The notes under the pieces: generated by a model | Seen by the model: the letters and a program-made list of their open reading frames with translations, nothing else | Databases searched by the model: none | What the model was told of the DNA's origin: nothing | DNA from: Littorina saxatilis | Taxonomy: Eukaryota; Mollusca; Gastropoda; Littorinimorpha; Littorinidae | DNA: 64,000 bases | Direction of reading: 5' to 3' | Assembly (NCBI RefSeq): GCF_037325665.1 | Contig: NC_090255.1 | Coordinates: 1,785,021-1,849,020 of the forward strand | Made by a program: the position numbers and the translations under genes | Shown here: positions 32,573 to 47,599 of the stretch, piece by piece | How the letters are laid out: each line of letters starts with the position of its first letter | Numbering within the stretch: position 1 is the first letter of the stretch

Positions 32573-33482
32573 GTTAAAAAAAGCGTCTCTCTGTCTCTCT
32601 CTCATTCTCTCTCTTTCTTACTCTTATTATTTTTCTTCTGCTTTTTCTCCAAACACAAAGTAGTTTGTTAATACAAACATGTACATAGTGGGGAAATATT
32701 TGTATGAATCCTGCCAATACTTTTACCATGACAAATCTTCAAGTGTCAATACCTGAGTGGACACCTGCCAATGTTGAATGTTTAGTGCTATCATGTCCCA
32801 CATGTGGAAGAGGTACGTGTTTAATTGATATCTATATTTGGATCTACATATATATATACAATTGTGTGTGTGATTGTGTGCTGCGGAATTTTTATTTCGT
32901 GGTTTACACTTGTAAGGTGTAGGTTTAGAAAAAGAAAAATCGACAGGTACTTTGCCTGGAGCGAATAACAGTAAGAACTTGGCGAAAAAAGTTTTACCGA
33001 TTGTCTACATGTTGCAATATACATACATGCTAAACTTTGGATCATCATGTTGACACAAGTTAGTGCAGTAGTAATTAATGCTTCACAAAGACCTATAGAT
33101 GAGTCTTTAAGAAAAAAAACAGTGTTGATAGTGGTGGTGGTTAAAAAAAATCAAACATAATTGTAAAACTCCTTCAAGCCAGTGTTGCAAGACGTATATA
33201 TATGCTTTTAAGATTCTTGGAGCCAGACACATTTTGACAGACACATTTTGACAGTATTTTGGACTTTTTGATTTTTTTGCTCACCAGTGAAAATGGGAGA
33301 ACTGTTTTGCGATGTCATTAGCATGTCAGATTGATTTGCGACCTGTCGATCTTTACATGGAGACCTGACTTGGTTGGGTGGAACAAGAACACATTTTATT
33401 GTGAAGGATAAAACCCGTTTGGTTCGATCTTACAAACTGATACTGTTAGTGTGGTGGTTTTCAGAGCAGATGTAACTTACTA

Positions 33483-33578
33483 TGCATGTGTGTGTGTGCT
33501 TGTGTGTGTGTGTGTGCTTGTGTGTGTGTGCTTGTGTGTGTGTGCTTGTGTGCGTGTGTGTGTGAGAGAGAGAGAGTC
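33483..33578. repeat. TG-rich microsatellite
   Basis: TGTGTGTGTGCT units followed by a short GA run. Confidence 0.9.
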
Positions 33579-35907
33579 TGTGGATAATACTGTGTGTGTG
33601 ACATATATATGCTTCCCACGCTTTTTGTGTACAAAGGGACAAAGGTTTAACTTGATGAAAGGAAGACATGTATTCGGAACACATTCGGGGCAGCTATGGG
33701 TTCTACAAATTCCTATGATTTATAATTGATGTATGCATTTGATTAGCGTTGAGGCGATTCCCAGTCTTTGCTGGGGTGAGTCATGCAGAGAATCATGGAA
33801 CAGATGATTAGCTGTCGCCATAGTAACCGCTAGTACATTTTGAGTACTGTCTGCTGGGTTTTTTGCAATGAAATTAACTGGTAAAATTTGCAAGGTGAAC
33901 TTATTGTAGTTAAAGAAAGGTTGAAGAAGTTTCAATATGGCCGTTATCCAATGAGTCGTCAGTAGTTTGTAAGTCTGTTGTGTTCAAACTTTTTATGTCA
34001 TTCTTACATTTGAAATTGCTGACTCCAAGATGCAAAAATTGGACTGTAAACTTTTGGTTTGCTTGTATGGAAAAGGAGCTAGATCGGAGGAAAAAGATGA
34101 AAACTATAATCAGAATTGTCAGACGTATCATACTTTGTGTTACTCAATCAGGATTGTTGATAACCTTAGCTCACATACTTGTCTTGTGACTATAACTTGT
34201 ATAAGGTGTTCACTTCATCTTTTCGCTTTTTGTCTTTTTCTTCAATTCTTTTTGTGTAGCTTGTAGAAGTTCGACTTTCATATCTTAATTTTTACACAGA
34301 TTTATGTTGTGACTTTCACTGTGATTGTAAATACCCCTGAATCAGATTTAGAACGTGGGTGTTTCACCCAAAAATCTTACGCAGGCAAAAATGTAGTTGT
34401 CCCAAGGATTTTATCAGTGTGTGTACATTACGTTTTTATTGTACAGACCTTTTTAAGTCTGTGCTTTTTTCTGGTTCTGTGTTAGCTTAAGTGCTTGATG
34501 TTGTGCCAAGGTATTTTGTGTGGATATATTATATACATGTGTGTTATGCTGCTCTAACAGGGTATTCCTGTGTGTTATATTTATGTATCTGACAATTTGT
34601 CGTTGTGCTAAGAATCTTCAGAGCCAAAACGGCACGGCTGCTCTCAATCGTGATGTTAAATCACATATATCTGTATGCATAGTTGTATCTTGCTCTTTTT
34701 TTTTTTTTTGGGGGGGGGGGGGGGGGACAATGTGTCATACTTCGCTGTGTATGGAGGTGAGAGTCAAGAGAGGTGGGGGGGGGGGGGGGGTGAAGATTAG
34801 CAGGTTTAGTAATGATAAATGCTGCTGTACTAATTGGGCTTTTGGGACTGAACCTCCAGTTTGTATTTTTCCAAAAGGATAAACTTCTAATATATGTCAT
34901 GGATGTTACCGTACTTTGCTGGGGTATTTTTGTCATCTTGTCTTTTTACATTTAGTCAAGTTTTGACTTACTCGACTTGTTTTTACAATTTTCTCTGACA
35001 TCTTTGTCCCTGGTTTATTTTTTGGAAAAAAAGAGTAATTTTTATTCTTCTGTATGGAAAACTCTGCTTTCGACAAAAATGTCAAGTAGATTTCTGTCGT
35101 CTATTGAGAGAAGATTTTAGAGAAGATTGGAAAATCAGTTGCTTGGGCAACACTTATGGGACGGAAGAATTCAGACCTGTCCCATTCTGAAAGGGACAAC
35201 ACCTGTGGTAGAAGAGGATGCGAGAGCCACCTCCTTCAATAGCCTGGGACTGTACAGAGCTTGTACTTTTCACAAGAAAAATTAAAAGTGTTTAGGAAAG
35301 CATTGGCTTTTCAATTGATTCAGTTGATAATTTATTATTTGGAAAATGTTTGTCGAGGGATATTGTATCCCTAGTGAAGAACTTTTTGCTGTAAAATATT
35401 GTCTGTATTTGTGCGGTCATGGTGGTGTTCAGTGTTGTGGAAGGAGTAAGACAAATGAGGTGTCATTACATATCAACTACTTGTCATGCAACGAGACTTA
35501 TTTTGATTCTTGATGGGGGTTGTAGTGGGGGGGGGGGGGGGGCTTTGATTGATGATATTTGACGTGGAATCTCCAATCAGTCTGTGAATAAGTCATTCAG
35601 AATTATCCAGAATCTTTTTGGCTTATATACCTAGTGGCATAAAATCTTGATTTCTGAAAAGAAAGGGAGACAAAACTTTCGTACATCTATTTTTCATTTT
35701 ATCAAAAGAATTAACACATAACTGTTTCTGATTTATGTGTGATGAAGAACTAATTTGTTTTACGTTTTGAGATGTTATTTTGTCGCCTCAAAATATTTGT
35801 ACACTGGGTGAAATAATTGTTCAGCAAACATATTTTAAATTATGTCGTTATGAAACGGCATTTTAACCTATACAGTAGTGACTTCAACATTCAGAATCTC
35901 TTAATCA

Positions 35908-36298
35908 ACCCCCCGCGGGTTAGGGGGAGTCCCATATTGGTTGGGATGAGAAGGAATTTACCCGATGCTCCCCAGCATGTCGTAAGAGGCGACTAACGGA
36001 TTCTGTTTCTCCTTTTACCCTTGTTAAGTGTTTCTTGTATAGAATATAGTCAATTTTTGTAAAGATTTTAGTCAAGCAGTATGTAAGAAATGTTAAGTCC
36101 TTTGTACTGGAAACTTGCATTCTCCCAGTAAGGTAATAATTATATTGTACTACGTTGCAAGCCCCTGGAGCAAATTTTTGATTACTGCTTTTGTGAACAA
36201 GAAACAATTGACAAGTGGCTCTATCCCATCTCCCCCCTTCCCCCGTCGCGATATAACCTTCGTGGTTGAAAACGACGTAAAACACCAAATAAAGAAAG
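35908..36298 (+). mobile_element. SINE family B, full length, 13-bp target duplication
   Basis: AATCTCTTAATCA flanks exactly (35895-35907 and 36299-36311). The head carries CCCAGCATGTCGTAAGAGGC and GACTAACGGATTCTG. The middle has ACTGGAAACTTGCATTC, ACTACGTTGCAAGCCCCTGG and TTGACAAGTGGC. The 3' end is GTCGCGATATAACCTTCGTG, GTTGAAAACGACG, CACCAAATAAAGAAAGAA. The perfect target site duplication marks a young insertion. Confidence 0.9.
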
Positions 36299-38335
36299 AA
36301 TCTCTTAATCAGGTCTGCTGGAGAATACGGCAGAGTTTGTTTGTTTTTCTTGTAAAATCTTAATATTAGCTGAGTTCCTTCACAATGGACCTTTGTTTAA
36401 TTTTCTGAGAAGAATTTGATTCCAATGCCAAACTATCTGATTACCATTCTTCCATCCATGTCCATGATTCAGTTCATTCCAGCGATCCAAACCAAAGCCC
36501 TTCATTTTTTCATGAAACTGTTGTTATTTACCTTGAAATGAAGACTGCTATTTACTGTTACAATCATCATTGTCATTCCATTTCTGTATTACTTCAATGC
36601 CGTCACGGTAGCAGTTAGGAAAAAACTGACGTTCTTGTTTGTATTCGCAAGTGCCACTTTATTTATGCACTTTTCCAGTCAAGCAAACTATCTGTAAGCA
36701 TGCAGTGCAACTCGTAAAATCAGGCATTTACATCTGTTATATACTTATACTTCTGTTAAAAGAATATCATTTTTGTGTGTTGTCGAGAACGTATGTTCTA
36801 CATTAATCTTTATTTAAGCTTTTCTGTGTGAATCGTTTCATATCTGCAAAATCTATACAATCAATGTGTCTGTGTTTTGATTTATAGGCTACACTGTATA
36901 CTTTTTTTGTCTTCGTAAGTTATGCTGGATTAATTTAATTTACATAAAAACAGATTTTCCGGCTTGTTTCTGTCACCTGTATTTTGTACATGGGTAGATT
37001 TGTGGTTGGCGTTTTCTTCTTCGTTTTGGTTTTGTCTCTTCTTAGGACTTTGAATATAAGATTATGTATATCTTCTTATAAGATTATGTATATCTTCTGC
37101 TGACGACGGGGATATAGTAATACCTTGAGTGTGTTCATTGATGTTTTTTCTTCTTAGTTGGTGTAATTTTTGCATTTTTGTTTTCACATTTTTTGTTTGT
37201 GAAGTTTCACTGGACTTTCGCCGGGGTATTTTGGGGTTTTGGGGGTTTCAAATCAAACTGCATTTTCTGTTGTGATATAGCTAAAAAGACTTTATTTTCT
37301 TCTGTTTGCAATCAAAGTAAAACTTCTATTGCTTGTTGTGATGGGAAAGTTTTTATTTGTTTATTAAGAAATTATATTGCTTTGTGTGCTGTGATCAAAA
37401 TGAGTTGTGTTAAAGAACATTTTTCTGAAAATGGATGAAGCTATATATCTCAAATAACCTTTTGAATAAGAAAATAAATGCCCTTTGTTAAATGTGCCTA
37501 GTCTGTGCGCACATACAGTCAGTTTAAACTAATTAAAGTCTAAAGTGCTAAGATCTGTGCAATGAAGATGATTAATTCAGTATCTCTGGAGTACATGTAC
37601 TGTAGTAAGTATTCGTCATTTCTTTTCATGTTTGTTCTGTGTGTAACACTTTTTGTCACCTTTTTAAAGGGAACTGAGCATAATACTTCATACATTGACC
37701 AACTCTATTTAAAGGTCTGACTTTACTTGTTCCTGCCTTTTTGTCATTCACTTTTTATATTTTTGGCTTTTCTCTTGTTTTTGTGGATTTTTGGGATTAC
37801 TACTTTTTTCTTTCTTGATCATTGGTTTAAGCTTCAAGACATGCTGTTGGTGAATTCTCCTCCTGTCCACAGACACCAGTGTAGTGTGACACGCAAAAGA
37901 AAATCCCAAACAACATTGGAAAACTGAGTGTTGGCAATGTTACACAGCCAGGACGAAAGTGTTCAGGACTAATATGTCCTGGATAACTATCTGGCAGAGA
38001 TTTGATGCCAGACATGTTGGGTTGTATAACTACAACTGTATGCCTGCTTCCTGTGCAGACTGGGATTCTTTGGCAAAGATGTCTGTGACAAAAATAAATC
38101 TGCAAGAAAAGTCCAGCTCTGCACACAAAAATAGCGAGGATGATTCATGGTATGTGATCAAGTGGAAGGATGCTCCTAGAGCATGGTAAGATACCAACAA
38201 GTCTGTGCTGCGTCCACATCTGTTTGTTATTATGGGAATGAGGCGATCTTTCACTGTTTTTTTTGGGTTTTTTTACTGTTGTAGGCTAAGTGTCGGTGTT
38301 TTACCATACGCATTTATCATTCTGCTTTCATGGTG

Positions 38336-38787
38336 TTCCCCCACCCGCTTCCCCAGCATGTCGTAAGAGGCGACTAACGGATTCTGTTTCTTCTTTTACC
38401 CTTGTTAAGTGTTTCTTGTATGGAATATAGTCAATTTTTGTAAAGATTTTAGTCAAGCAGTATGTAAGAAATGTTAAGTCCTTTGTACTGGAAACTTGCA
38501 TTCTCCCAGTAAGGTCATATATTGTACTACGTTGCAAGCCCCTGGAGCAATATTTTGATTAGTGCTTTTGTGAACAAGAAACAATTAACAAGTGGCTCTA
38601 TCCCATCTCCCCCCCTTTCCCCTATCCCATCTCCCCCCTTTCCCCGTCGCGATATAACCTTGAATGGTTGAAAACGACGTTAAACACCAAATAAAGAAAG
38701 AAAGAAAGAACATCTCCCCCTTTCCCCATCGCGATATAACCTTCGTGGTTGAAAACGACGTTAAGCACCAAATAAAGAAAGAAAGTT
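38336..38787 (+). mobile_element. SINE family B copy with duplicated 3' ends
   Basis: The body from CCCAGCATGTCGTAAGAGGC matches the copy at 35908 closely. The C-rich segment ATCCCATCTCCCCCC is doubled, and the 3' module (GCGATATAACCTT...AATAAAGAAAG) occurs twice (38646-38708 and 38728-38787). Flanks TTTCATGGTGT and TTTATGGTGT are a near-perfect target duplication, so the doubled tail belongs to one insertion or to template switching. Confidence 0.85.
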
Positions 38788-38852
38788 TATGGTGTGTTTG
38801 TTTTTGAACTCTGTATTTCAAAGCTGTGCTTACATTTTCGCGTCCAATTTTT

Positions 38853-40206
38853 ATATTTAGTCAAGTTTTGACTAAATATTTTAACATCGAGGGGGAATCG
38901 AAACGAGGGTCGTGGTGTATGTGCGTCTGTCTGTCTGTCTGTCTGTGTGTGTGTGTGTGTGTAGAGCGATTCAGACTAAACTACTGGACCGATCTTTATG
39001 AAATTTGACATGAGAGTTCCTGGGTATGAAATCCCCGAACGTTTTTTTCATTTTTTTGATAAATGTCTTTGATGACGTCATATCCGGCTTTTCGTGAAAG
39101 TTGAGGCGGCACTGTCACGCCCTCATTTTTCAACCAAATTGGTTGAAATTTTGGTCAAGTAATCTTCGACGAAGCCCGGACTTCGGTATTGCATTTCAGC
39201 TTGGTGGCTTAAAAATTAATTAATGACTTTGGTCATTAAAAATCTGAAAATTGTAAAAAAAAAATAAAAATTTATAAAACGATCCAAATTTACGTTTATC
39301 TTATTTTCCATCATTTGCTGATTCCAAAAACATACAAATATGTTATATTCGGATTAAAAACAAGCTCTGAAAATTAAATATATAAAAATTATTATCAAAA
39401 TTAAATTGTCCAAATCAATTTAAAAACACTTTCATCTTATTCTTTGTTGGTTCCTGATTCCAAAAACATATAGATATGATATGTTTGGATTAAAAACACG
39501 CTCAGAAAGTTAAAACAAAGAGAGGTACAGAAAAGCGTGCTATCCTTCTTAGCGCAACTACCCCGCTCTTCTTGTCAATTTCACTGCCTTTGCCATGAGC
39601 GGTGTCCCGCAGTGGGGCACTGCGGTTATGAAATTAAAGGCCCCTCCTGTTTTTGGAACCGCAGGAGCTTTCTAGTTTGCTGTTAGGTAGATTTTTGGTT
39701 CCTCTTTCCTGTCATGCTCTCTTTTTCTTCATGAATTTTCTTTTTTCTGCCTTCTTGCTCATTCACCTGTATTTTTTCCAAAAATCTCTTCTCTTGCCGC
39801 TTGTCTCGCTATTCATGTATAGTTTAATCTGTTAGTGTTTTGATGTAAGTCCAGCAGTAGATAGGTTAAGCCTATTTTAACATACTGGAAACTGGTAATC
39901 TTCCAGTAGGTATTAATTTAGTTTTACTAAAGCCTGCTGGGACACAAGTAATGGGTTAGTGCATTTGTAAACAGGAATCGCTTGACAAGTGGCCCCCTTC
40001 ATCCCCCCCTTCCTCGTCCTGATATGGCTCTGCGTAGTCGGCTGGACGTTAAGCAACAAATAAACAAACAAACAAACAAATGAGCGGTGGACTGACGATG
40101 CTACGAGTATACGGTCTTGCTGAAAAATGGCATTGCGTTCAGTTTCATTCTGTGAGTTCGACAGCTACTTGACTAAATATTGTATTTTCGCCTTACGCGA
40201 CTTGTT
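38853..40206 (+). repeat. Dispersed repeat G with palindromic end and built-in microsatellite, split by a SINE
   Basis: The left end ATTTAGTCAAGTTTTGACTA forms a hairpin. Next come AACATCGAGGGGGAATCGAA, a TG/TCTG microsatellite (38930-38961), GAGCGATTCAGAC, ACTACTGGACCGATC. The right end is CTTGACTAAATATTGTATTT, TCGCCTTACGCGACTTGT. It is interrupted at 39604-40079 by SINE C. A second copy lies in reverse at 58126-59024. No protein is encoded; class unknown. Confidence 0.85.
39604..40079 (+). mobile_element. SINE family C, 9-bp target duplication
   Basis: ATGAGCGGT stands at 39595-39603 and 40080-40088, and the uninterrupted copy at 58157-59024 confirms the empty site. The head begins GTCCCGCAGTGGGGCACTGC with a stem CCGCAGT/ACTGCGG. 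The 3' half has CTTCCAGTAGGTATTAATTT and CGCTTGACAAGTGGCC. The 3' end is GTCCTGATATGGCTCTGCGT, CTGGACGTTAAGCAACAAAT and an (AAAC)n tail. Confidence 0.9.
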
Positions 40207-41279
40207 GTTGTTGTGTCAGTTAAATTCGATGTTCTATATTTGGTTGTAAAATCTAGTAGCCTTTACAGTTTGTACCACTTCTACTTCTACCGGTTTATTT
40301 ACATTGTCTTGTTTCGGCTCTCACTGTTGTGTGCTTCTGTTCTAGTCTGTGTACACTGTTGCTGCTTGAAGTCAGAATTTACCATAAGAAAATATACATT
40401 CAGAAAAGTGTGCTGATTTTATGCAGACTTTACAAATATGACGTTTGTTCATGATGCTGATGTTGTGCTATTTTCGCTTAATTGTAATCAGAGAAAGTTG
40501 TGTAGATCTGCAAACGCGTACCTTTGTATTGAGGACAGATCAGGATTTGTGTAGACATACTATACATACATGTATGCAATCACATTTTGTACAATCACAT
40601 GTAGCTACATTTTACAATCACAACCCTTCACAGTACATTTTTCTGATGTGAGAAATCATTGTTGCTATAGTTTTGTTTAATCAGGTGCTTGTTTATGTAG
40701 GAATTTTGTCACTTAATGTATTTACAACAGGACTGTTTCATGTTCTTCTTTTGGAAGAAAATTAAAAAAGTTCCGTAAGTTTATTTTCATATGCCAGAAA
40801 CAGGGCAAGTTTTGCCTGACACAAGTCTACTTTGATGATTAAAAACATTGTTGTTGTACGTCCACTATTTTTTCCTGTCAGACAATTTAGTGTTGTAACT
40901 TTAACTCTCCGAGCTGTCCTTGTTTGATCAGAACCAAGCCATTCCATCTTTCCTAAGTAGATTTTGGTGGACTTCAAGTTTGAATTTTTTTTAATTTGAA
41001 TATTACAGCAGTCCCTGCCATGGGCGTCCTCATAGATGAGTGGCCACATTTGCTTGCAACAGAATAGTTGTCAAATGACCCCCTTGGTTAGCGAACATCC
41101 CTCGTATGAGTGACCATCTACTCTGAAGGGACAAATTTGCAACAGCCTGAAGGTGACCATTCATGAGACGGACGGCCGTTTTAAAGAAGTTTATTTCATC
41201 CGTTGCACCCACCACCTACTTAGTTTAAAATCTTCCATTTAATTTTCTCTGCATCAATATTGGTTGGTGTTAATTTAAT

Positions 41280-41383
41280 TTGCAATCTCAGAACATGTAT
41301 AATCATTGCAATCTCAGAACATGTATAATCATTGCAATCTCAGAACATGTATAATCATTGCAATCTCAGAACATGTATAATCA
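41280..41383 (+). repeat. 26-bp minisatellite, four copies
   Basis: TGCAATCTCAGAACATGTAT + AATCAT repeated four times, with the last copy breaking into AATCAGAAGG. Confidence 0.93.
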
Positions 41384-41503
41384 GAAGGAGGGCAGTCAGA
41401 GTATTACGCAGACATGGACAGAGCTGCTGCAGAATACAGTGTACCTGTGTTATCAGTATCTTTCACATTTTATGCCACATGATTGTAAATAGCATAGATG
41501 ACA

Positions 41504-41509
41504 AATAAA
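41504..41509 (+). terminator. Candidate poly(A) signal AATAAA
   Basis: GATGACAAATAAAGATGTAT followed by a TG-rich stretch. If the T-rich region upstream is transcribed from the membrane-protein gene this could be its distal 3' end; otherwise chance. Confidence 0.3.
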
Positions 41510-41639
41510 GATGTATTTCTTCACGGTGCTTGCTTAGACTCTCTGTGTGTGTGTGTGTGTGGATAATATCGACCAGTCTTGCACTTGATGCTTGACACAA
41601 ATATAGCTACTACTGACATGTACACCTGTCTGTGTGTGT

Positions 41640-41735
41640 GCACACAAACACACACAAGCACGCTCACATACACGCACACACACACGCAAGCATGCACGCA
41701 TGCACACACACACACACACACATACACACACACGG
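41640..41735. repeat. (CA)n microsatellite
   Basis: CA repeats with GCA interruptions, about 95 bp. Confidence 0.95.
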
Positions 41736-42962
41736 ACATCAAAAGCTCGGTCAACATGATAAAAAAAACCACACTATTCAATATTCAAGCTGTAACAAGT
41801 AGAATAATGCACAAGGAGCAAACTGCTAATGTAAAGAAGACTCCATTTCTCCAATGTTTATCAGCTGATACTTCATGCTCAACAAGAATATTGTTTTCAA
41901 TAATAACACACACTTGCAACACACACACACACAATTAAAACAACAACAAATGAACTTGGGGGCAGAGGCCATGGTTAAAGTCACCATCAACTCTGATCAG
42001 ATTTTGCAAATCCTGGAAGTCTCTCCCTTGTACACTCCGAAGGTTTACGACCCTGAAAAGAAAACACAAGTGAAATGAAAAAGAGTTGGACAGATTACTG
42101 CATGTATCTCTGACCACTGATGTGTTGTGCCAAAACACTCTTGTTCGCCCTTGCTACACTAACTTACAGACGTTTAAAAAAATTCAGTACAAAGTAGGCC
42201 AGGGCTGGATATGTCGTCACTGGATCGTCGTCGTCCCAACATTTGCTGTTCGTCATCCTGTCTTCATTATTTCTTCGACCTCAAGCTAAGCGTCTAACAC
42301 TATAACTCATCGTCATCATATGTTCTAAATACTGCATGTGTTTTTCACCAGAAAATTTTGAAGAAGAATGACTTGTGTTCTCCCATTGCGTGGGCATCTA
42401 TTTATCAATTAACCTGTGATAAATAGAGGATGTGAATTTTGAACAATATATAGTTAGCCACTTATAAACGAAATTGTTCAAACTAAATTAACGCGCTGTT
42501 GTGTATTCTTTGCGCAAGAGAGTACAGTGTCAGCACAGAAAGAGATTGTGTGTATCTCAACCAAACGTTTATACCCTAGACCAATTGGTAAGAGTGGGGG
42601 TGGGGGGGAGGGAAGGGGGGGTTGGTGGGGGTGTACTGAGATTTGGAAGCTCTTCTACAACTGGCAAAATACCTTTTTAAATGCTAAACTTGAACAGCAT
42701 CTCGGGAACCTTAAATTGCCACCCAGACCACATACAGGCCTGTATACCCCTGCCTCATTTTAGAACCTCGTCCCTCTCATTCGCTAGATCCAGCACTGTC
42801 TGTCTGTCAATGCATGGCCACGGTCAGTCAAACTAAAAGCTTTAGTTTTCCACATGACCCGGATATAACTGACTTGTTTTCCTTTGAATTACTGCCACGA
42901 AAAAGGCCTGGTTTACTAGTCTTCGGAGTCGAAAACATACTTTATACAAGAATGTACGCTTT
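41736..42962. other. Gene-free stretch
   Basis: No gene I can support. One 42-codon frame at 41950-42078 (MNLGAEAMVKVTINSDQILQ...) looks protein-like, but nothing around it supports an exon. G-rich tract at 42595-42632. Confidence 0.5.
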
Positions 42963-45069
<2,107 letters not shown>

Positions 45070-45448
45070 CGCTTTGATCAGAAAATCTATATTTTACCTC
45101 AGAATGTAAGGTAAGCTTACCCTACGTCACGTTTTGATAAGAAAATCTATTGGAATCCAAATTTCCGCACGTAACAAGCGAATTTCTCTTTAAATATCGT
45201 CAGAAAATGTGAGCAACAAGATATTTTTCCTCGATTTCTCACCTCACATAATGGCATTCGCTTAACAAAATTGCTCCCACCCTCAAAACTTTGCAGTCTA
45301 CGGTCAAAGGGAAATAACTACAAAGACATCACAAATATAGTCACAAAATGAAAAACAGTACAGTCCCCTGTTTTTGACCAAGAACGATAACCCTGGGTGA
45401 ATTACGGAAAATACCGAACTTTGAATACGTCAGCCTCGGAAAAAAACC

Positions 45449-45640
45449 GAGAATTAATTAGTCAAGGGAAGTAACTCCTTTTACTACGGAGATGGCCGAA
45501 GTATTGCAAATCTCCTACGTCATCTTCGGCAAAACGAGAATTAATTAGTCAAGGGAAGTAACTCCTTTTACTACGGAGATGGCCGAAGTATTGCAAATCT
45601 CCTACGTCATCTTCGGCAAAACGAGAATTAATTAGCAAAG
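45449..45640 (+). repeat. 87-bp unit, two full copies and a partial
   Basis: GAGAATTAATTAGTCAAGGG + AAGTAACTCCTTTTACTACG + GAGATGGCCGAAGTATTGCA and so on, repeated once exactly and then decaying at TTAGCAAAGGGGAATAAC. Confidence 0.9.
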
Positions 45641-46586
45641 GGGAATAACTCTATGTTGTTTCGGAAATAGCCGAGTCCGAACATTTTAATGGGAAGCAAC
45701 TCTGTTGATGTAGCTTGTTTTTTTTAATAACGAGTTGTTTCCCGTAGACCGTAAAACAACCCTAAACCCCACCATACTCTTTAGTGCAGAAGTACTTTTC
45801 TGTCCTACAGTTTAGCTATGGCAGACGTTCATAATGTCTTGGTCGTTTCGCAGGGATGTGCACGGGAATTGTTGACACTGACCGACAAACAACTATGCGG
45901 AATCAATATTAAAAAAAAGTGATGATGTGTCCTTTCTGCGGCATGTATTTCATTGGGAATATTGCAAGATGTAGAGACAGAGAGAGACCGGAAAGAAGAC
46001 AGACGTGGAAATTCAAAGCACAGCTTGGCCGGAGACATGCGTCTGTCGGTAGGACGTGCCTATCTCACAATAACTCCATACTGTATACTGCCCTTCCCTC
46101 CGAAGTGCTTCTGGTGTCACGGTCTAAATCGTGGTGAAAAAAGGTATTTTGAATTAGAAATTTGGGTTAAAATCTATCGAATTTCATCGCAAATCTGCTT
46201 CACTTCTAAGAACTTGAATTTCTTTTCTCTAGATAATTGCATCGCTTGAAATTGGAAGCATTCAGTCTGTAGTTTATGTTGGCAGAAGCCCGGCTGATGT
46301 CCTACGTATATGCTTAGCGACATGTGCTTGGGAGTAGGCACTGCTGGAGATTAAATAAAGTGATTGCTATGTTGACCAACAAGCCACTAGAAGTAGAATT
46401 AAGGACTGCATTGGATCAAAGAAACTACCTTATGTACAGTGTTTGATTGGATCTGCATCAGTGAAGGCAAAGTATCAGCGGACCCAGAACCACAGTAAGT
46501 GAGTAACTACAACCAAAACAATTAAGTAGATGTGTACTGCCGGGCAGTACATACCCCAAGCGAAGTCGTCCATCTGTGTGTACATG

Positions 46587-46589
<3 letters not shown>

Positions 46590-46627
<38 letters not shown>
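46590..46627. repeat. (TC)n microsatellite
   Basis: 38 bp of TC. Confidence 0.95.
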
Positions 46628-46631
<4 letters not shown>

Positions 46632-47160
46632 TAAAATGTGTCATCGATGACGTGTTTTCATACTTGCTAATGCGGCAGGCTAATCATGACGTCAAATTGA
46701 AACTTCTTGAAGTCTCTCAGAAAGGGACATGAAAACCATGTGGGGGTTACTGGTTTGGGCTGAAAAAAAACCCAACTCCACCTAAAATTCAAGCGCCTAT
46801 GGGGCTGAATTATGCAGCATAAATTGTGAAACATCAGGATATCTCACACTTTCAATTCTGCCATCATGTCAAATCTGGAAACCTTTATTTTATTTTTTTT
46901 TTACTGGAAGAACCTACCCTAAGTGATTGTATGATTGTTGTTCTTGCATGCAGAAAGAATTTTTTTGCACACATGGTTTGAAGACAAATTTTGCCAACGC
47001 ATATAGGAATGCAACTTTCATTCAAATATGTCTAAAATATTGCTTCACAAATTATCACGAAAAGTATCATGATTTCAATGCAAGTTCACGAAGAAGTTTG
47101 TTTTCTTCAGTTGCATTCAAATATAAACGGAGGGATCTTTTAATTTTACGTGCGCCCAAA

Positions 47161-47192
47161 ACACACACACACACACACACACAAACACACCT

Positions 47193-47249
<57 letters not shown>
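47161..47249. repeat. (CA)n microsatellite
   Basis: About 88 bp of CA with two interruptions. Confidence 0.95.
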
Positions 47250-47251
<2 letters not shown>

Positions 47252-47352
47252 TTATCCACCCAAAATGTGCACACATTTTATTCACAATAGTATTATTTCA
47301 CAATAGCATTATCAACAAAGCATGTCATATCATTTAACATAGCCTAAATTAT

Positions 47353-47354
<2 letters not shown>

Positions 47355-47420
<66 letters not shown>
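47355..47420. repeat. (TC)n microsatellite
   Basis: 66 bp of TC. Confidence 0.97.
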
Positions 47421-47424
<4 letters not shown>

Positions 47425-47599
47425 AGTCTCGGCGCCCTGACAGTCTCTTAAAATGTTACAATTGGAGTACAGCATGAAGTGTCGTCCAACATCTCATGCC
47501 ACGAGTTTCACTGTGCACCAAGATTAAAAGTTTATTGGACGTAAAGAGATTCACTGTGAACCAAGATTATCTGATTATTAGAGGTGAATAGTGATGACA

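Noticed and set aside
41950-42078. 42-codon frame MNLGAEAMVKVTINSDQILQ..., and a minus-strand exon after TTGTGTTTTCTTTTCAG
   Set aside because: Both look mildly protein-like, but no neighbouring exon, promoter or poly(A) signal fits either strand.
45818-45922. 34-codon frame MADVHNVLVVSQGCARELL... with a good start context
   Set aside because: No homologous motif, no following exon, and the AATAAA at about 46355 is too weak a support; left as unproven.
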